NCBI GenBank assembly: GCA_025934105.1
Contig: JAICYS010000031.1
Span: 1-33,212, forward strand
Source of the DNA: Myxococcota bacterium
GTDB taxonomy: Bacteria > Myxococcota_A > Polyangia > Fen-1088
Direction of reading: 5' to 3'
Length of the DNA: 33,212 nt
This document shows, piece by piece, positions 15,587 to 23,959 of this stretch. Every line of letters starts with the position of its first letter. The stretch's first letter is position 1. The notes under the pieces were generated by a model, which worked only from the letters and a program-made list of their open reading frames with translations, was not told the origin of the DNA and did not search any database. Made by a program: the position numbers and the translations under genes.

Positions 15587-16891
15587 TCAGAACTGCGCTT
15601 GCAGCATCAGGCGGCCTTCGACCACATTCTGGCGGGCCACCGTGCTCGTGGTCGGGGTCCCCATGCTGGCGAGCACGGTCGCCTGATCCGGCAGGTCGCT
15701 GGCGGCGTAGTTGCCCACGCCGGTCTCGGTGAAGACCACGTCGTGGATGATGACCGGCGCGTCGGCGAGCAGCTTCAGGTTCCGCCCCCGGATGTACCAG
15801 GCGAGGCTGGGCGTGATCTCCTGGATGGGCTGCGAGCCGGTCAAGGGCACGGTCATGTAGGCGAACTTGCTGTCCGGCCCAAGGACGGCGTAGCGCACCG
15901 CAACCTCGAATCGGCCGTAAAGCACGCCGCCCTGCGCCCGCAGGCCCCAGATCTGCACGGAGCCGTGGTCGTTGTCGTATCGGCCGAAGTCGAACTGCGC
16001 TTCGCCGGCCAGATCGACGGCGCCGGCCGGGATGCGCGCCGCCGCGTCGGCGCCCGCCTGCCACCACGTTCCCCGACTGAACGGCGTCTGGCCGATGTAC
16101 GGGTTCCAATTGCCGTCGAGGAGCAGCGACTTGTCCGCCAGCTTCACGTTCAGCACCGTCGAGTGCCCGATCAGCGAGTCCCGCGTGTAAAGGCCGTTGA
16201 CGAAGAACGCGCCTCTCAGCTTCCGAACCGGCGGGGCGAGATCGCTCTGCGCCAGCACGAACGGCTCGTCGTCGACGTTCCCGATCCCGGCCCGAGCGGC
16301 CAGCAAGGGGACGCCCAGCTTTTCGGGCAGGTAGTGATCGGGCGGCACGTCGCGCCCCCCGCCAGTGAAGATGCCCGCCACCAAGGTGAAGCGTCCCGGC
16401 TTCGAGACCACCGCGGCGCCCACGTCCCGCCCGACCTTGAAGCCCAGATTGTCGATGGACCGGTCGGCGAATTGAAGGTTTGCCGAGTAGGCGAGCTGTT
16501 CGCGCCCGTAGGGAACTTTGAATTGGCCGACCTTCAAGTAGGTCGTTCCCGCCGGCGACAACGGGATGCCGAACGCGAAGTCGAGCAGGCTCAGCGAGAC
16601 GCCGGTCTGGGACACGATGGTGTCCTCTCCCCCGACGCCCATCTCGGTGTAGAACGAGATGCGGTCATAGCGGCCCGACAGACGCAGGCGGGCGCGGTTG
16701 AGGAACAGATACAGGCGGTCGTCGCCCTTGTAGGGGTCGTCGAGGTGCTGCGCGAACCCCAGCGCCTGGATCATTCCTCCGGCGTCCAGTTCGGCCGCGT
16801 CCGACCGGGCCATCGGGATCTCGGCGAAGGCCAGCGATCCCCAAACCAGGGCCAGTCCAGATACACCAATCCCTATCGTGCGCGCGTTCAT
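15587..16891 (-). CDS. Phosphate-selective porin O/P-like outer-membrane channel
   Basis: This 434-residue protein has a signal peptide (IGIGVSGLALVWGSLAFA). Alternating amphipathic beta-strands follow, ending in a C-terminal phenylalanine (LMLQAQF), the hallmark of outer-membrane barrels. Segments such as DDRLYLFLNRARLRLSGRYD, KVGQFKVPYGREQL and VGRDVGAAV are typical of the phosphate-selective porin O/P family. Substrate choice cannot be read from the sequence. AAGGAGA sits 10 bases before the ATG. The YceI-like gene ends 21 bp upstream, so the two are probably co-transcribed. Confidence 0.85.
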   Translation of the reverse strand: MNARTIGIGVSGLALVWGSLAFAEIPMARSDAAELDAGGMIQALGFAQHLDDPYKGDDRLYLFLNRARLRLSGRYDRISFYTEMGVGGEDTIVSQTGVSLSLLDFAFGIPLSPAGTTYLKVGQFKVPYGREQLAYSANLQFADRSIDNLGFKVGRDVGAAVVSKPGRFTLVAGIFTGGGRDVPPDHYLPEKLGVPLLAARAGIGNVDDEPFVLAQSDLAPPVRKLRGAFFVNGLYTRDSLIGHSTVLNVKLADKSLLLDGNWNPYIGQTPFSRGTWWQAGADAAARIPAGAVDLAGEAQFDFGRYDNDHGSVQIWGLRAQGGVLYGRFEVAVRYAVLGPDSKFAYMTVPLTGSQPIQEITPSLAWYIRGRNLKLLADAPVIIHDVVFTETGVGNYAASDLPDQATVLASMGTPTTSTVARQNVVEGRLMLQAQF

Positions 16892-16912
16892 TTGTTGGTC
16901 TCCTTGGGCGGG

Positions 16913-17554
16913 CTACGCGCCGTCGCGCAGCTCCACGTTGAACTTGATGGTGATGGCGTCGGCGGTCTTGATGGCGCCCAACATCAGCGTCGGCGGCGTG
17001 ACGCCGTAGTCGCTCATGAGCAGGTTTCTGGCGCCCCAGACCTGCAGCCCGCGCGCGGTCGGCCGCGCGTTCGCGGTGAGCTGAATCTCGCGGGTCGCGC
17101 CCGCCACTTCGAGCCGGCCGCGCATCTCCAGCGCGAACGTGGCGCCCGGCGCCGCGGCCGCCACCACCCGGTAGCTGGTCATCTCGAACCGGATGCGCGG
17201 GAACTGGCTCTGCTTGAGCGCTTTCCACAGGTGTTCGTCGAGGTGCTTGTCGTCGGACTTCAGCGAGCTGACCGGGATCGCGATGCTGAACGCGCCGATG
17301 AGGTGGCCGCGCATGAGCGCCTCCAGCGTGGCGGGCCGAGCCGGGCCGGACGCCGATTCGGGCAAGCCGAAGGTGCAGCGGCAGTCGCGGCTGGTCGCCG
17401 AGTACTTGTGGAGGGTCGAGTCGCCGTCGATCTCCACCGTGCAGCCCGCCGCCGAAATGAGTGGTTCCACGGCCGGCGCCGGCCGCGCGACCACTACCAG
17501 TCCGATTCCAATCGCCAGCGCCGCGTCGAGCGCGGTCATCCTGCTGCTGTGCAT
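16913..17554 (-). CDS. YceI-like periplasmic protein
   Basis: This 213-residue exported protein matches the YceI-like (lipocalin-fold) family. The conserved opening is VEIDGDSTLHKYSATS (S-T-L-H-x-(F/Y/W)). It continues with FSIAIPVSSLKSDDKHLDEHLWKALKQSQFPRIRF, whose Lys-Asp-Leu-Asp-x-H and PxIxF pattern is characteristic. It closes with LMSDYGVTPPTLMLGAIKTADAITIKFNVEL. Family members bind isoprenoid or other lipids in the periplasm. A hydrophobic N-terminus (LDAALAIGIGLVVVARPAPA) is the signal peptide. No good ribosome-binding site is seen, and M6 is an alternative start. It heads an apparent operon with the porin. Confidence 0.88.
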   Translation of the reverse strand: MHSSRMTALDAALAIGIGLVVVARPAPAVEPLISAAGCTVEIDGDSTLHKYSATSRDCRCTFGLPESASGPARPATLEALMRGHLIGAFSIAIPVSSLKSDDKHLDEHLWKALKQSQFPRIRFEMTSYRVVAAAAPGATFALEMRGRLEVAGATREIQLTANARPTARGLQVWGARNLLMSDYGVTPPTLMLGAIKTADAITIKFNVELRDGA

Positions 17555-17897
17555 ACGGCCGACAACTGCAACGCCAAGGCCAAGGCGCGTTCACCTCGCG
17601 CTCTGTTGGATCGCCGGCCGGCTGGTCGGCCCTATCGGCTCGAATCAACCGCACGGCAGCGACGCCCAGGCCGGCACCCGGGAATCGGTGGGCCGCCGGG
17701 CGCCAGCGGCCTGACGCCCGGAGTTTTGCGCAGAGTCTGCGGATGGGCGGTTCAGCGGCGCAAATTCGTCTGAGCTCCGTCGGGGGCCGCTGCCCGTCGC
17801 CGGCTGGAGGCGCGCGGCGCCGCGGCCGAAAAGCGATCGTCGTCGCCGGCCCATCTGGCGACGCGCGTCGTGCGCGTCGCCAGGCAGCCGCTCGGGT
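17555..17897. other. 343-bp gap without a supported gene
   Basis: This lies between the RND permease stop and the YceI-like gene start, both on the minus strand, so it should hold the promoter of the YceI/porin genes. The only structure I noticed is the inverted pair CCGGGCG (17696-17702) and CGCCCGG (17715-17721), followed on the plus strand by AGTTTTG. No plus-strand gene precedes it. Confidence 0.5.
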
Positions 17898-20800
17898 TCA
17901 GGCCCGGCGATCCAGGAGTCGAACGAAAGCCGGAACCAAGAACAGGCTGACCACCGTCGACGCCAGCAGTCCCCCGATGACCGCGATCGCCAGCGGCTGC
18001 TGAAGCTCTGCGCCGGCGCCGATGCCCAGCGCGAGGGGCAGCAGGCCGGCGACGGTGGCCAGCGTCGTCATCAAGATCGGCCGGACGCGAATGGAGCCCG
18101 CCTCGGCCAGCGCGTCGGCCAGCGTGGTGCCGGGCTGCCACAGGGCTTCGGCCTGTTCCACCAGCAGGATCCCGTTCTTGACGACCAGGCCGACCAGCAA
18201 GACGCAGCCCATCGCCGACGAGGCGTTCAGCGGGACGTGCAGCGCCGCCAGCGTCAGCAGCGCCCCCACCACGGCCAGCGGCACCGACGCCAGCACCGCG
18301 GCCGCCAGCCGGGCGTGCCGAAACTGCGCCAGCAGGACGACCGCCACGGCCAGCAAGCCGAACACGATCACCTTGGCCAGCTCCGCGAAGGTCTGTTGCT
18401 GCGCGCGAACCTGGCCCCCGATCTCCATCGTGTAGCCCTCCGGCAGCCGGAGGCCTCGCAAGCGCGCGGCGACGTCGCCGGCGACGCTGCCCAGGTCGCG
18501 GCCTTCACAATCCGCGGTGACGACGACCAGCGGCCGCAGGTTCTCGCGCAGCAGTGAGCTCGGCACCGCCTGCCGCTCGAAGGTGGCCAGCGCGGCCAGC
18601 GACGTCAGCCCGGCTGGTCCGGCCAGGATGGGAAGGTTCCGGATCTGGGCCGGATCGAAGCGGATCTGGTCCGGGTACCGGACGCGGACGCCGATCGGGC
18701 GATCGGGCCGCCTCAGGATCGAGGCCACCACGCCATGAAGGGCCGCGTCGAGATCGCGCGACAGAGCCGCGCCGGTCGTTCCCAGGCGGGCGGCGCGCGC
18801 CGGGTCGATCCGAAGCTTCAGCTCGGCGGTGTCGCCCTCAAACCCCGGAAACAGGTCCACCAAGCCGGGCACGTCCCGGATGCGCCCGGCGACCTCCGCC
18901 GCCAGTTGTCGGAGGCGGGCGTAGTCCGATCCGAACAGCTTGATCTCGATCGGCCGCGGCGTCCCCGACAGATCGTTCAGCACGTCTTGCAACACCTGGA
19001 CGAACTCGACCCGCGCCTCGGGAACGCGCTGGGCGATGCCGGCCCGCGCCGCCTCGATCACCTCCTCGACGCCGCGACGCCGGTCCCGGCGCGGCTTCAA
19101 CCGAACCATGATGTCGCCCCGGCTCACCAGCGTGGCGGCGGCCGGCCCCAGCTCGGCACCGGTTCGGCGGGAGTAGGTCTCGACTTCGGGCAGGTCCTTC
19201 AACACCGCCTCGATCTTCCTGGCGGTCGCGTCGGTGTCGGTCAGCGACGTGCCGGCCGGCAAGAAATAGTCGAGGACGAACGCCCCCTCGTCCATCGACG
19301 GCAGAAATCCGGTCTCGACCACCCGCGCCGCCCCCCACCCGGCGGCCAGCAGGACGGCGGCGCCGGCCACGCCCAGCCAGGGCCGCCGCAGCATCGGGCC
19401 AACCGCCCTCCGATAGCCGCGGACGTACCACGCGCCGGCTCCCGTCGCGGGCCGGCGCGGGCGCATCAGACCCGCGGCGGCCAGCGGCACGACGGTGAGC
19501 GCCACGGCCAGCGACAGCAGCACGGCGGACGTCAGCGTGACCGCCAGCGCCGCGAAAAACCGACCGACCAGCCCCTCCAGGGCCGCCAGCGGGATGAAGA
19601 CCACGACCGTCGTCACCGTGGTGCCGACCAGCGCGGCCAGCAGATCGCGCGTCCCCGCCCTCACCGCGACGCCGAGCTCCGCTCCCTGTTCCAGGCGGCG
19701 GCGAATGGCCTCGACGACGACGATGGCGTCGTCGATGACCAGGCCGATGGCCACCGCCAGGCCGCCCATCGACATCAGGTTCAGGCTCTGGCCCAGCAGG
19801 CGGACCGGCACGAACGTCATCGCCAGCGTCAAGGGGACCGCCACCGCCGACGCCAGGCCGGCCCGCAGGTCTCCCAGGAACAGCGCGATGACCGCCAGGC
19901 AGAGCCCGATGCCGATCAGGATCGCGTCGCGCACCGACCGCATCGACTCGCCGACCAGCGCCGCCTGGTCGTAGACCGTCGTGACCCTCACGCCCGACGG
20001 AAAGCTGGCGGCCGTCTCGCGGACGGCGGACAGAACGCGCGCCACCACGTCGGGGGTGCTGGCACCGGGAAGGCGGCTCACGCTGACGAGCACCGTGTCG
20101 CCGCGGGGGCCGGCGACGCGCAGCAGCCGATCCTGCGCCCCTTCGGTGACCCGGGCGATGTTCGACAGCGGGATGGGCGCGCCGGCGGCGCCGGTCGCCA
20201 CCGGCAGCGCGGCCAGATCGGAGGCGCCGCGCGCTTCGCCGGAGGCCATGACCGTCACCAGCGCGTGCGCGTCGTCGAAGCGGCCCACCGCCTGCAGGAC
20301 GGTGGCGGCGCGGATCCGGTCGGCGACGGCGGCGGGCGTCAGGCGAAGCGCGGCGGCCTTGAGCGGGTCGACGATCACCTCCATCTCGCGCACGTCCCCG
20401 CCCAGCACTTCCACCCGGCCCACGCCGGCCACTCGGGAGATCGCCGGCTTGAGGACCAGCTCGGACAGGTCGCGCAACGTGCGGGGATCGACGGTGCCGT
20501 CGACGTTGAAGGTCACCACCGGAAACGAGGTCGTCGTGAGCCGCTCGACGGTGATCTCCGTGTCGGGCGGCAAGGACGTTCGGGCTTCGCCAAGCCGTGA
20601 CTCGACCAGCTGCAACCCGCGCCACATGTCGGTGCCGGGCACGAACACCAGGGATAGCTCCACCGCGCCGCGGATCGTGCGGGACCGGATCCGTTGGACG
20701 CCGAGCACCGTCGCCAGCGCCGTCTCCAGCGGCCGCGCCAGGGCGACCTGCGCCACGTCGGGAGGCGCGTCGCCGGCTCGTGCGACGACCACGATGCGGG

Positions 20801-20921
20801 GAAAGTCGACCTCGGGATAGACGCCGCTCGGCATGGTCGTCGCCAGCAGCGCGCCGCCGGCGGCCAGCGCCAGGGCGGCGATCCACACCAGCGCCCGCCG
20901 GCGCAAGAGCGCGTCGATCAC
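17898..20921 (-). CDS. RND-family efflux permease
   Basis: This 1007-residue inner-membrane proton-driven pump has the full RND duplication: two sets of helices around two large periplasmic domains. The fourth helix reads GLAVAIGLVIDDAIVVVEAI, with the paired aspartates of the proton relay. The tenth helix region reads VGLVVKNGILLVEQAEAL, with the relay lysine. The double aspartate resembles drug-type (HAE-like) pumps more than metal pumps, which usually carry DGAVV. The start is GTG at 20921, overlapping the adaptor gene's stop by 4 bp (GTGA), so translation is coupled. Its substrate is not readable from the sequence. It forms a tripartite system with the adaptor and TolC-like genes upstream. 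Confidence 0.93.
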   Translation of the reverse strand: MIDALLRRRALVWIAALALAAGGALLATTMPSGVYPEVDFPRIVVVARAGDAPPDVAQVALARPLETALATVLGVQRIRSRTIRGAVELSLVFVPGTDMWRGLQLVESRLGEARTSLPPDTEITVERLTTTSFPVVTFNVDGTVDPRTLRDLSELVLKPAISRVAGVGRVEVLGGDVREMEVIVDPLKAAALRLTPAAVADRIRAATVLQAVGRFDDAHALVTVMASGEARGASDLAALPVATGAAGAPIPLSNIARVTEGAQDRLLRVAGPRGDTVLVSVSRLPGASTPDVVARVLSAVRETAASFPSGVRVTTVYDQAALVGESMRSVRDAILIGIGLCLAVIALFLGDLRAGLASAVAVPLTLAMTFVPVRLLGQSLNLMSMGGLAVAIGLVIDDAIVVVEAIRRRLEQGAELGVAVRAGTRDLLAALVGTTVTTVVVFIPLAALEGLVGRFFAALAVTLTSAVLLSLAVALTVVPLAAAGLMRPRRPATGAGAWYVRGYRRAVGPMLRRPWLGVAGAAVLLAAGWGAARVVETGFLPSMDEGAFVLDYFLPAGTSLTDTDATARKIEAVLKDLPEVETYSRRTGAELGPAAATLVSRGDIMVRLKPRRDRRRGVEEVIEAARAGIAQRVPEARVEFVQVLQDVLNDLSGTPRPIEIKLFGSDYARLRQLAAEVAGRIRDVPGLVDLFPGFEGDTAELKLRIDPARAARLGTTGAALSRDLDAALHGVVASILRRPDRPIGVRVRYPDQIRFDPAQIRNLPILAGPAGLTSLAALATFERQAVPSSLLRENLRPLVVVTADCEGRDLGSVAGDVAARLRGLRLPEGYTMEIGGQVRAQQQTFAELAKVIVFGLLAVAVVLLAQFRHARLAAAVLASVPLAVVGALLTLAALHVPLNASSAMGCVLLVGLVVKNGILLVEQAEALWQPGTTLADALAEAGSIRVRPILMTTLATVAGLLPLALGIGAGAELQQPLAIAVIGGLLASTVVSLFLVPAFVRLLDRRA

Positions 20922-21994
20922 GGGCGGACCTGAATGGGCTCGCCGTCGCCGATGCCGATGACGGGATCGACGGCGACCTTTTCGCCGGCGCTGACGCCGG
21001 TGATCTCCTCCTCCTCGCCCTGGCGGGTCCCGCGTTCGACGGCCCGGACGTGCGCAGCGCCGTCGGCCCCGCAGATCACCACCTGGCTGTCTCCCTGGGG
21101 ACCGAGCCGGATCGCCGCGCCGGGGACCAGCACCGCGCGCCGGGTCGGGCCGACGGCGATCTGCACCGTTGCCAGCACGCCGATGGGCGGGCGCCGTCCG
21201 GCCCCGGGGGCGATCGCGGCCCGGACCAGGCCCAGGCCGGTCGCCGGATCGACGGCCGGCGACACGGCGGCGACCACCGCGTCCCAGGTGGTCCCGGGCA
21301 GAACCGCGACCGTCACGGCGGCCGGCTGGCCTTTGGCCACCCGCACCAGATCTCCGGCGGTCGCGTCGGCGACGATCTCGAGGCGGGTCGGATCGGCGAC
21401 CTCCAGCACCGGCGTGGCCGGGGTCCCGTCCACCAGCTCGCCGGGCCGGCGCATCACGCGGACCACCACGCCGGCCAGCGGGCTCCGCAGGACCGCCCGG
21501 TCGACCTGGCGGCGCGCGCGCCGCGCGGCGGCCGTCGCCTCGCCCTCCGCGGCCCGGGCCGCCTCGGCGCGGGTGACCGCGTCGTCGACCTCCTGTCGGG
21601 CGGCGATCCCGTGCTCGAACACGCGTTCGGTGCGGGCCTTGGTCGCGTCGGCGTTCCGGCGCTCGGCCGCGACCTTGGCGCGGGCGGCCTCGGCCTGCTC
21701 CGCCTCGTCGGTGAGGGGCGCGGCGTCGATCCGCGCCACCGCCTGCCCGGCCGTCACGGCGTCTCCCTCGCGGACCAGCACCCGCAGGATTCGTCCCGCC
21801 ACCTGCGCCGCGATCTGCGCGTCGCGGTCGGGAAGCGGCGCGACGGTCCCGCGCAGCTCGACTGAGTCGCGCACCTGCCGCGCCTGCGCCGGGGCGCACC
21901 GCACGGTCCTGGGCGCCGGCGGCGCTTCCGGCTCGGCGTGCCGGCAGCCGGCGGCCAGCGCCAGCAGGATCAGAACCCTCGAATCACCGCGCAT
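20918..21994 (-). CDS. RND efflux periplasmic adaptor (membrane fusion) lipoprotein
   Basis: This 358-residue protein links the inner-membrane pump to the outer-membrane channel. It begins with a lipobox (LLALAAGC, C17). The lipoyl-like half-motifs are visible in QVAGRILRVLVREGDAVTAGQAVARID and VLRSPLAGVVVRVMRRPGELV. Between them is an alpha-helical hairpin rich in Ala, Glu and Arg (about 95-165). Beta-barrel and membrane-proximal domains follow (VLVPGAAIRLGPQGDSQVV). Its start overlaps the TolC-like stop by 11 bp and its stop overlaps the permease start by 4 bp, indicating one operon. Confidence 0.92.
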   Translation of the reverse strand: MRGDSRVLILLALAAGCRHAEPEAPPAPRTVRCAPAQARQVRDSVELRGTVAPLPDRDAQIAAQVAGRILRVLVREGDAVTAGQAVARIDAAPLTDEAEQAEAARAKVAAERRNADATKARTERVFEHGIAARQEVDDAVTRAEAARAAEGEATAAARRARRQVDRAVLRSPLAGVVVRVMRRPGELVDGTPATPVLEVADPTRLEIVADATAGDLVRVAKGQPAAVTVAVLPGTTWDAVVAAVSPAVDPATGLGLVRAAIAPGAGRRPPIGVLATVQIAVGPTRRAVLVPGAAIRLGPQGDSQVVICGADGAAHVRAVERGTRQGEEEEITGVSAGEKVAVDPVIGIGDGEPIQVRP

Positions 21995-23222
21995 CGAGCG
22001 TTCCCCGCGCCACGCCCGCGGCGCGTTCCAGATCGGCGATGGCGCGCTGCCAGGAGGCCTGGGCCTCCGCGTTCGCGAACCTGGCGTCGAGGACGGCCCG
22101 CTGGGCCTCGATCAACCGCAGCAGGTCGACGCGCCCGTCGCGATATCCCTCCTCGGTCATCTGTCGCGCCGTCTCCAGCGCCGGCAGGACCTCCGCGGCC
22201 AGCGCCCGCGCCCGGGCCCCCGCCGCCTGGGCCCGGGCGGCCGCGTCGGCGGCCTGGGTGCGGACGCGGGCGGCGTCCAGCTCCCAGACGGTTTGCGCCA
22301 CCGCCTGCTCGGCTCGCGCGCGCCTGATCGCGCCGCCCCTGAGGTTCAGGATCGGCGCGTCCAGCGACACGCCGCCGATGACGTCGACGCCGGGCAACGT
22401 GGGGTCGCCCTGATTCACGGTCAGCAAGAGATTCACCATCGGCCAGCGGAGGCGCTGCTGGAGGCGCACCCGCGACGCCGCCGCCGCGACGTCGGCGGCG
22501 TCGCGGCGCAAGAGCGGCGCCTGGTCGATGCGGCCGCCGACGGCACCGAAGCTCGCGCCGCCCGCCCCGTCGAAGCCGGGCGGGCCCGCCGCCGTGACCT
22601 CCGGGGCGTCGGGCAGGCCCATGCTGGCGGTCAAGCGGATGCCCGCCGCGCGGACGGCGGCTTCGGCTCCCGCGGCCTCGGCCTCGGCCCGAACCCGGTC
22701 GGCCCGCGTGCGGAGGACGTCGACCTGCGGCCCGGCGCCCGCCTGGAACTTCTGGTCGGCGATGCTCGCCACCCGCGTGGCCTCGGCCGCCGCCTGGCGT
22801 GACAACCGGCCGCGCTCCTGAGCTTCCCACAGGTCGATCCAGGCGACGGTGGCCTGGAAGCGTGCCTCGACCTCGGCGGCGGCGACGTCCAGGCGCGCGC
22901 TGCGGGCTTCGGCCTGGGCCGCGTCCACGGCGCGCGCGCGCTGGCCGAACAGCGGAACCGGCACGCCGACCGACGCGCCGATCCGGGCGGTCTCGCGCGC
23001 GCTGGTGATGGTCAGGGTCGGGTTGGCCAGCGAGCCGGCGACGTCGACCTCGGCTTCGGCCACGCCGGTCCGGCGGGTGGCGAGCAGGACGGCCGGGCCG
23101 CGCTGGGCGGCCGCCGACCGCGCCTCGTCGAACGTGATGGGCCGGCCGGTCTGGCCGGACGCCGGGTTCCCGGCCGCCCAGACGGCGCTCGCCGCGACAA
23201 GCGCGATGATCCGGGACCGCAT
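21984..23222 (-). CDS. TolC-like outer-membrane efflux protein
   Basis: This 412-residue protein of the outer-membrane factor family forms the exit duct of the RND system. A signal peptide (IIALVAASAVWAAGNPASG) is followed by two repeats of long helices and short strands. Typical segments are ITFDEARSAAAQRGPAVLLATRRTGVAEAEV and, in the second half, ALETARQMTEEGYRDGRVDLLRLIEAQRAVLDA. ATG at 23222 is chosen because it begins the signal peptide and GGGGG lies 3 bases upstream. In-frame ATGs at 23249 and 23282 would add a polar extension. It is the first gene of the operon and is divergent from the response regulator across about 70 bp. Confidence 0.9.
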   Translation of the reverse strand: MRSRIIALVAASAVWAAGNPASGQTGRPITFDEARSAAAQRGPAVLLATRRTGVAEAEVDVAGSLANPTLTITSARETARIGASVGVPVPLFGQRARAVDAAQAEARSARLDVAAAEVEARFQATVAWIDLWEAQERGRLSRQAAAEATRVASIADQKFQAGAGPQVDVLRTRADRVRAEAEAAGAEAAVRAAGIRLTASMGLPDAPEVTAAGPPGFDGAGGASFGAVGGRIDQAPLLRRDAADVAAAASRVRLQQRLRWPMVNLLLTVNQGDPTLPGVDVIGGVSLDAPILNLRGGAIRRARAEQAVAQTVWELDAARVRTQAADAAARAQAAGARARALAAEVLPALETARQMTEEGYRDGRVDLLRLIEAQRAVLDARFANAEAQASWQRAIADLERAAGVARGTLDAR

Positions 23223-23279
23223 CGACCCCCACAGATACCGTTTCTGCATGAGAAGACGATGAGAGCGCGGCCGGGCGCG

Positions 23280-23287
23280 CATAATAG
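23280..23287. promoter_or_regulatory. AT-rich promoter-like site in the divergent region
   Basis: CATAATAG lies in the short gap between the TolC-like and regulator genes and is the only AT-rich spot there. It reads as CATAAT on the plus strand, 8 bases before the regulator ATG (so the transcript would be leaderless). It also reads as TATTATG on the minus strand, about 60 bases before the TolC-like start. No convincing -35 element was found for either direction. Confidence 0.3.
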
Positions 23288-23293
23288 GCGGAG

Positions 23294-23959
23294 ATGCGCG
23301 TCCTGCTGGTCGAGGATTTTCCGCCGCTGGCCCGCTCGGTGGGGCAGGGACTGCAGGAGACGGGGTTCGCGGTGGATCTGGCGGTCGACGGGGCGCAGGC
23401 GCTGGACTCGGTCCAGACGGTGCCGTACGACGCCGTCGTGCTGGACGTCATGCTCCCCAAGCTCGACGGGCTCACGGTTCTCCGGCGCCTCCGCCAAAAG
23501 GGGAGCGACGTTCCGGTCCTGCTTCTGACCGCCCGCGATCAGCTGGAGGACAAGCTCACCGGCCTCGACGCGGGGGCGGACGACTACCTGGTCAAGCCGT
23601 TTGCGTTCGCCGAGCTGGTGGCGCGCCTGCGGGCGCTGGTGCGGCGGCGCTACGGACAGCGCAACAACGTGATCCGGGTCGGCGAGCTGGCCATCGACAC
23701 CGCGGCCCGAAGCGTCACCCGGCGGGCCCAGCCGATCGCGCTGTCGGCGCGAGAGTACGCCGTCCTGGAATACCTGGCCTGCCGGCGTGGACAGATCGTG
23801 ACCCGCGGCGACATCTGGGAGCACGTCTACGACTTCGCCACGGAGCCATCGAGCAACGTGGTCGACGTGTACATCGGGTACCTGCGCAAGAAGGTCGATC
23901 AAGGGTTTGCGCAGAAGATGATCCACACCCACCGCGGCCTCGGATATTCGCTGGCGTGA
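23294..23959 (+). CDS. OmpR/PhoB-type response regulator
   Basis: This 221-residue two-component regulator has an N-terminal receiver domain with acidic pocket E7/D8, phosphoacceptor D51 (VVLDVMLP), T79 and K101 (VKPF). The C-terminal winged-helix DNA-binding domain follows (about 125-220), with LSAREYAVLEYLACRRGQIVTR and VDVYIGYLRKKVD. Its stop overlaps the kinase start by 4 bp (GTGA). It is divergent from the RND operon and so is probably its regulator, acting at the shared 70-bp region. This is inferred from arrangement and common in Cus/Czc-type systems. Confidence 0.93.
   Translation: MRVLLVEDFPPLARSVGQGLQETGFAVDLAVDGAQALDSVQTVPYDAVVLDVMLPKLDGLTVLRRLRQKGSDVPVLLLTARDQLEDKLTGLDAGADDYLVKPFAFAELVARLRALVRRRYGQRNNVIRVGELAIDTAARSVTRRAQPIALSAREYAVLEYLACRRGQIVTRGDIWEHVYDFATEPSSNVVDVYIGYLRKKVDQGFAQKMIHTHRGLGYSLA

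Noticed and set aside
17696-17730. Stem CCGGGCG / CGCCCGG followed by AGTTTTG, resembling a plus-strand intrinsic terminator.
   Set aside because: No plus-strand gene lies upstream and the T-run is only four bases, so it has no transcript to end.
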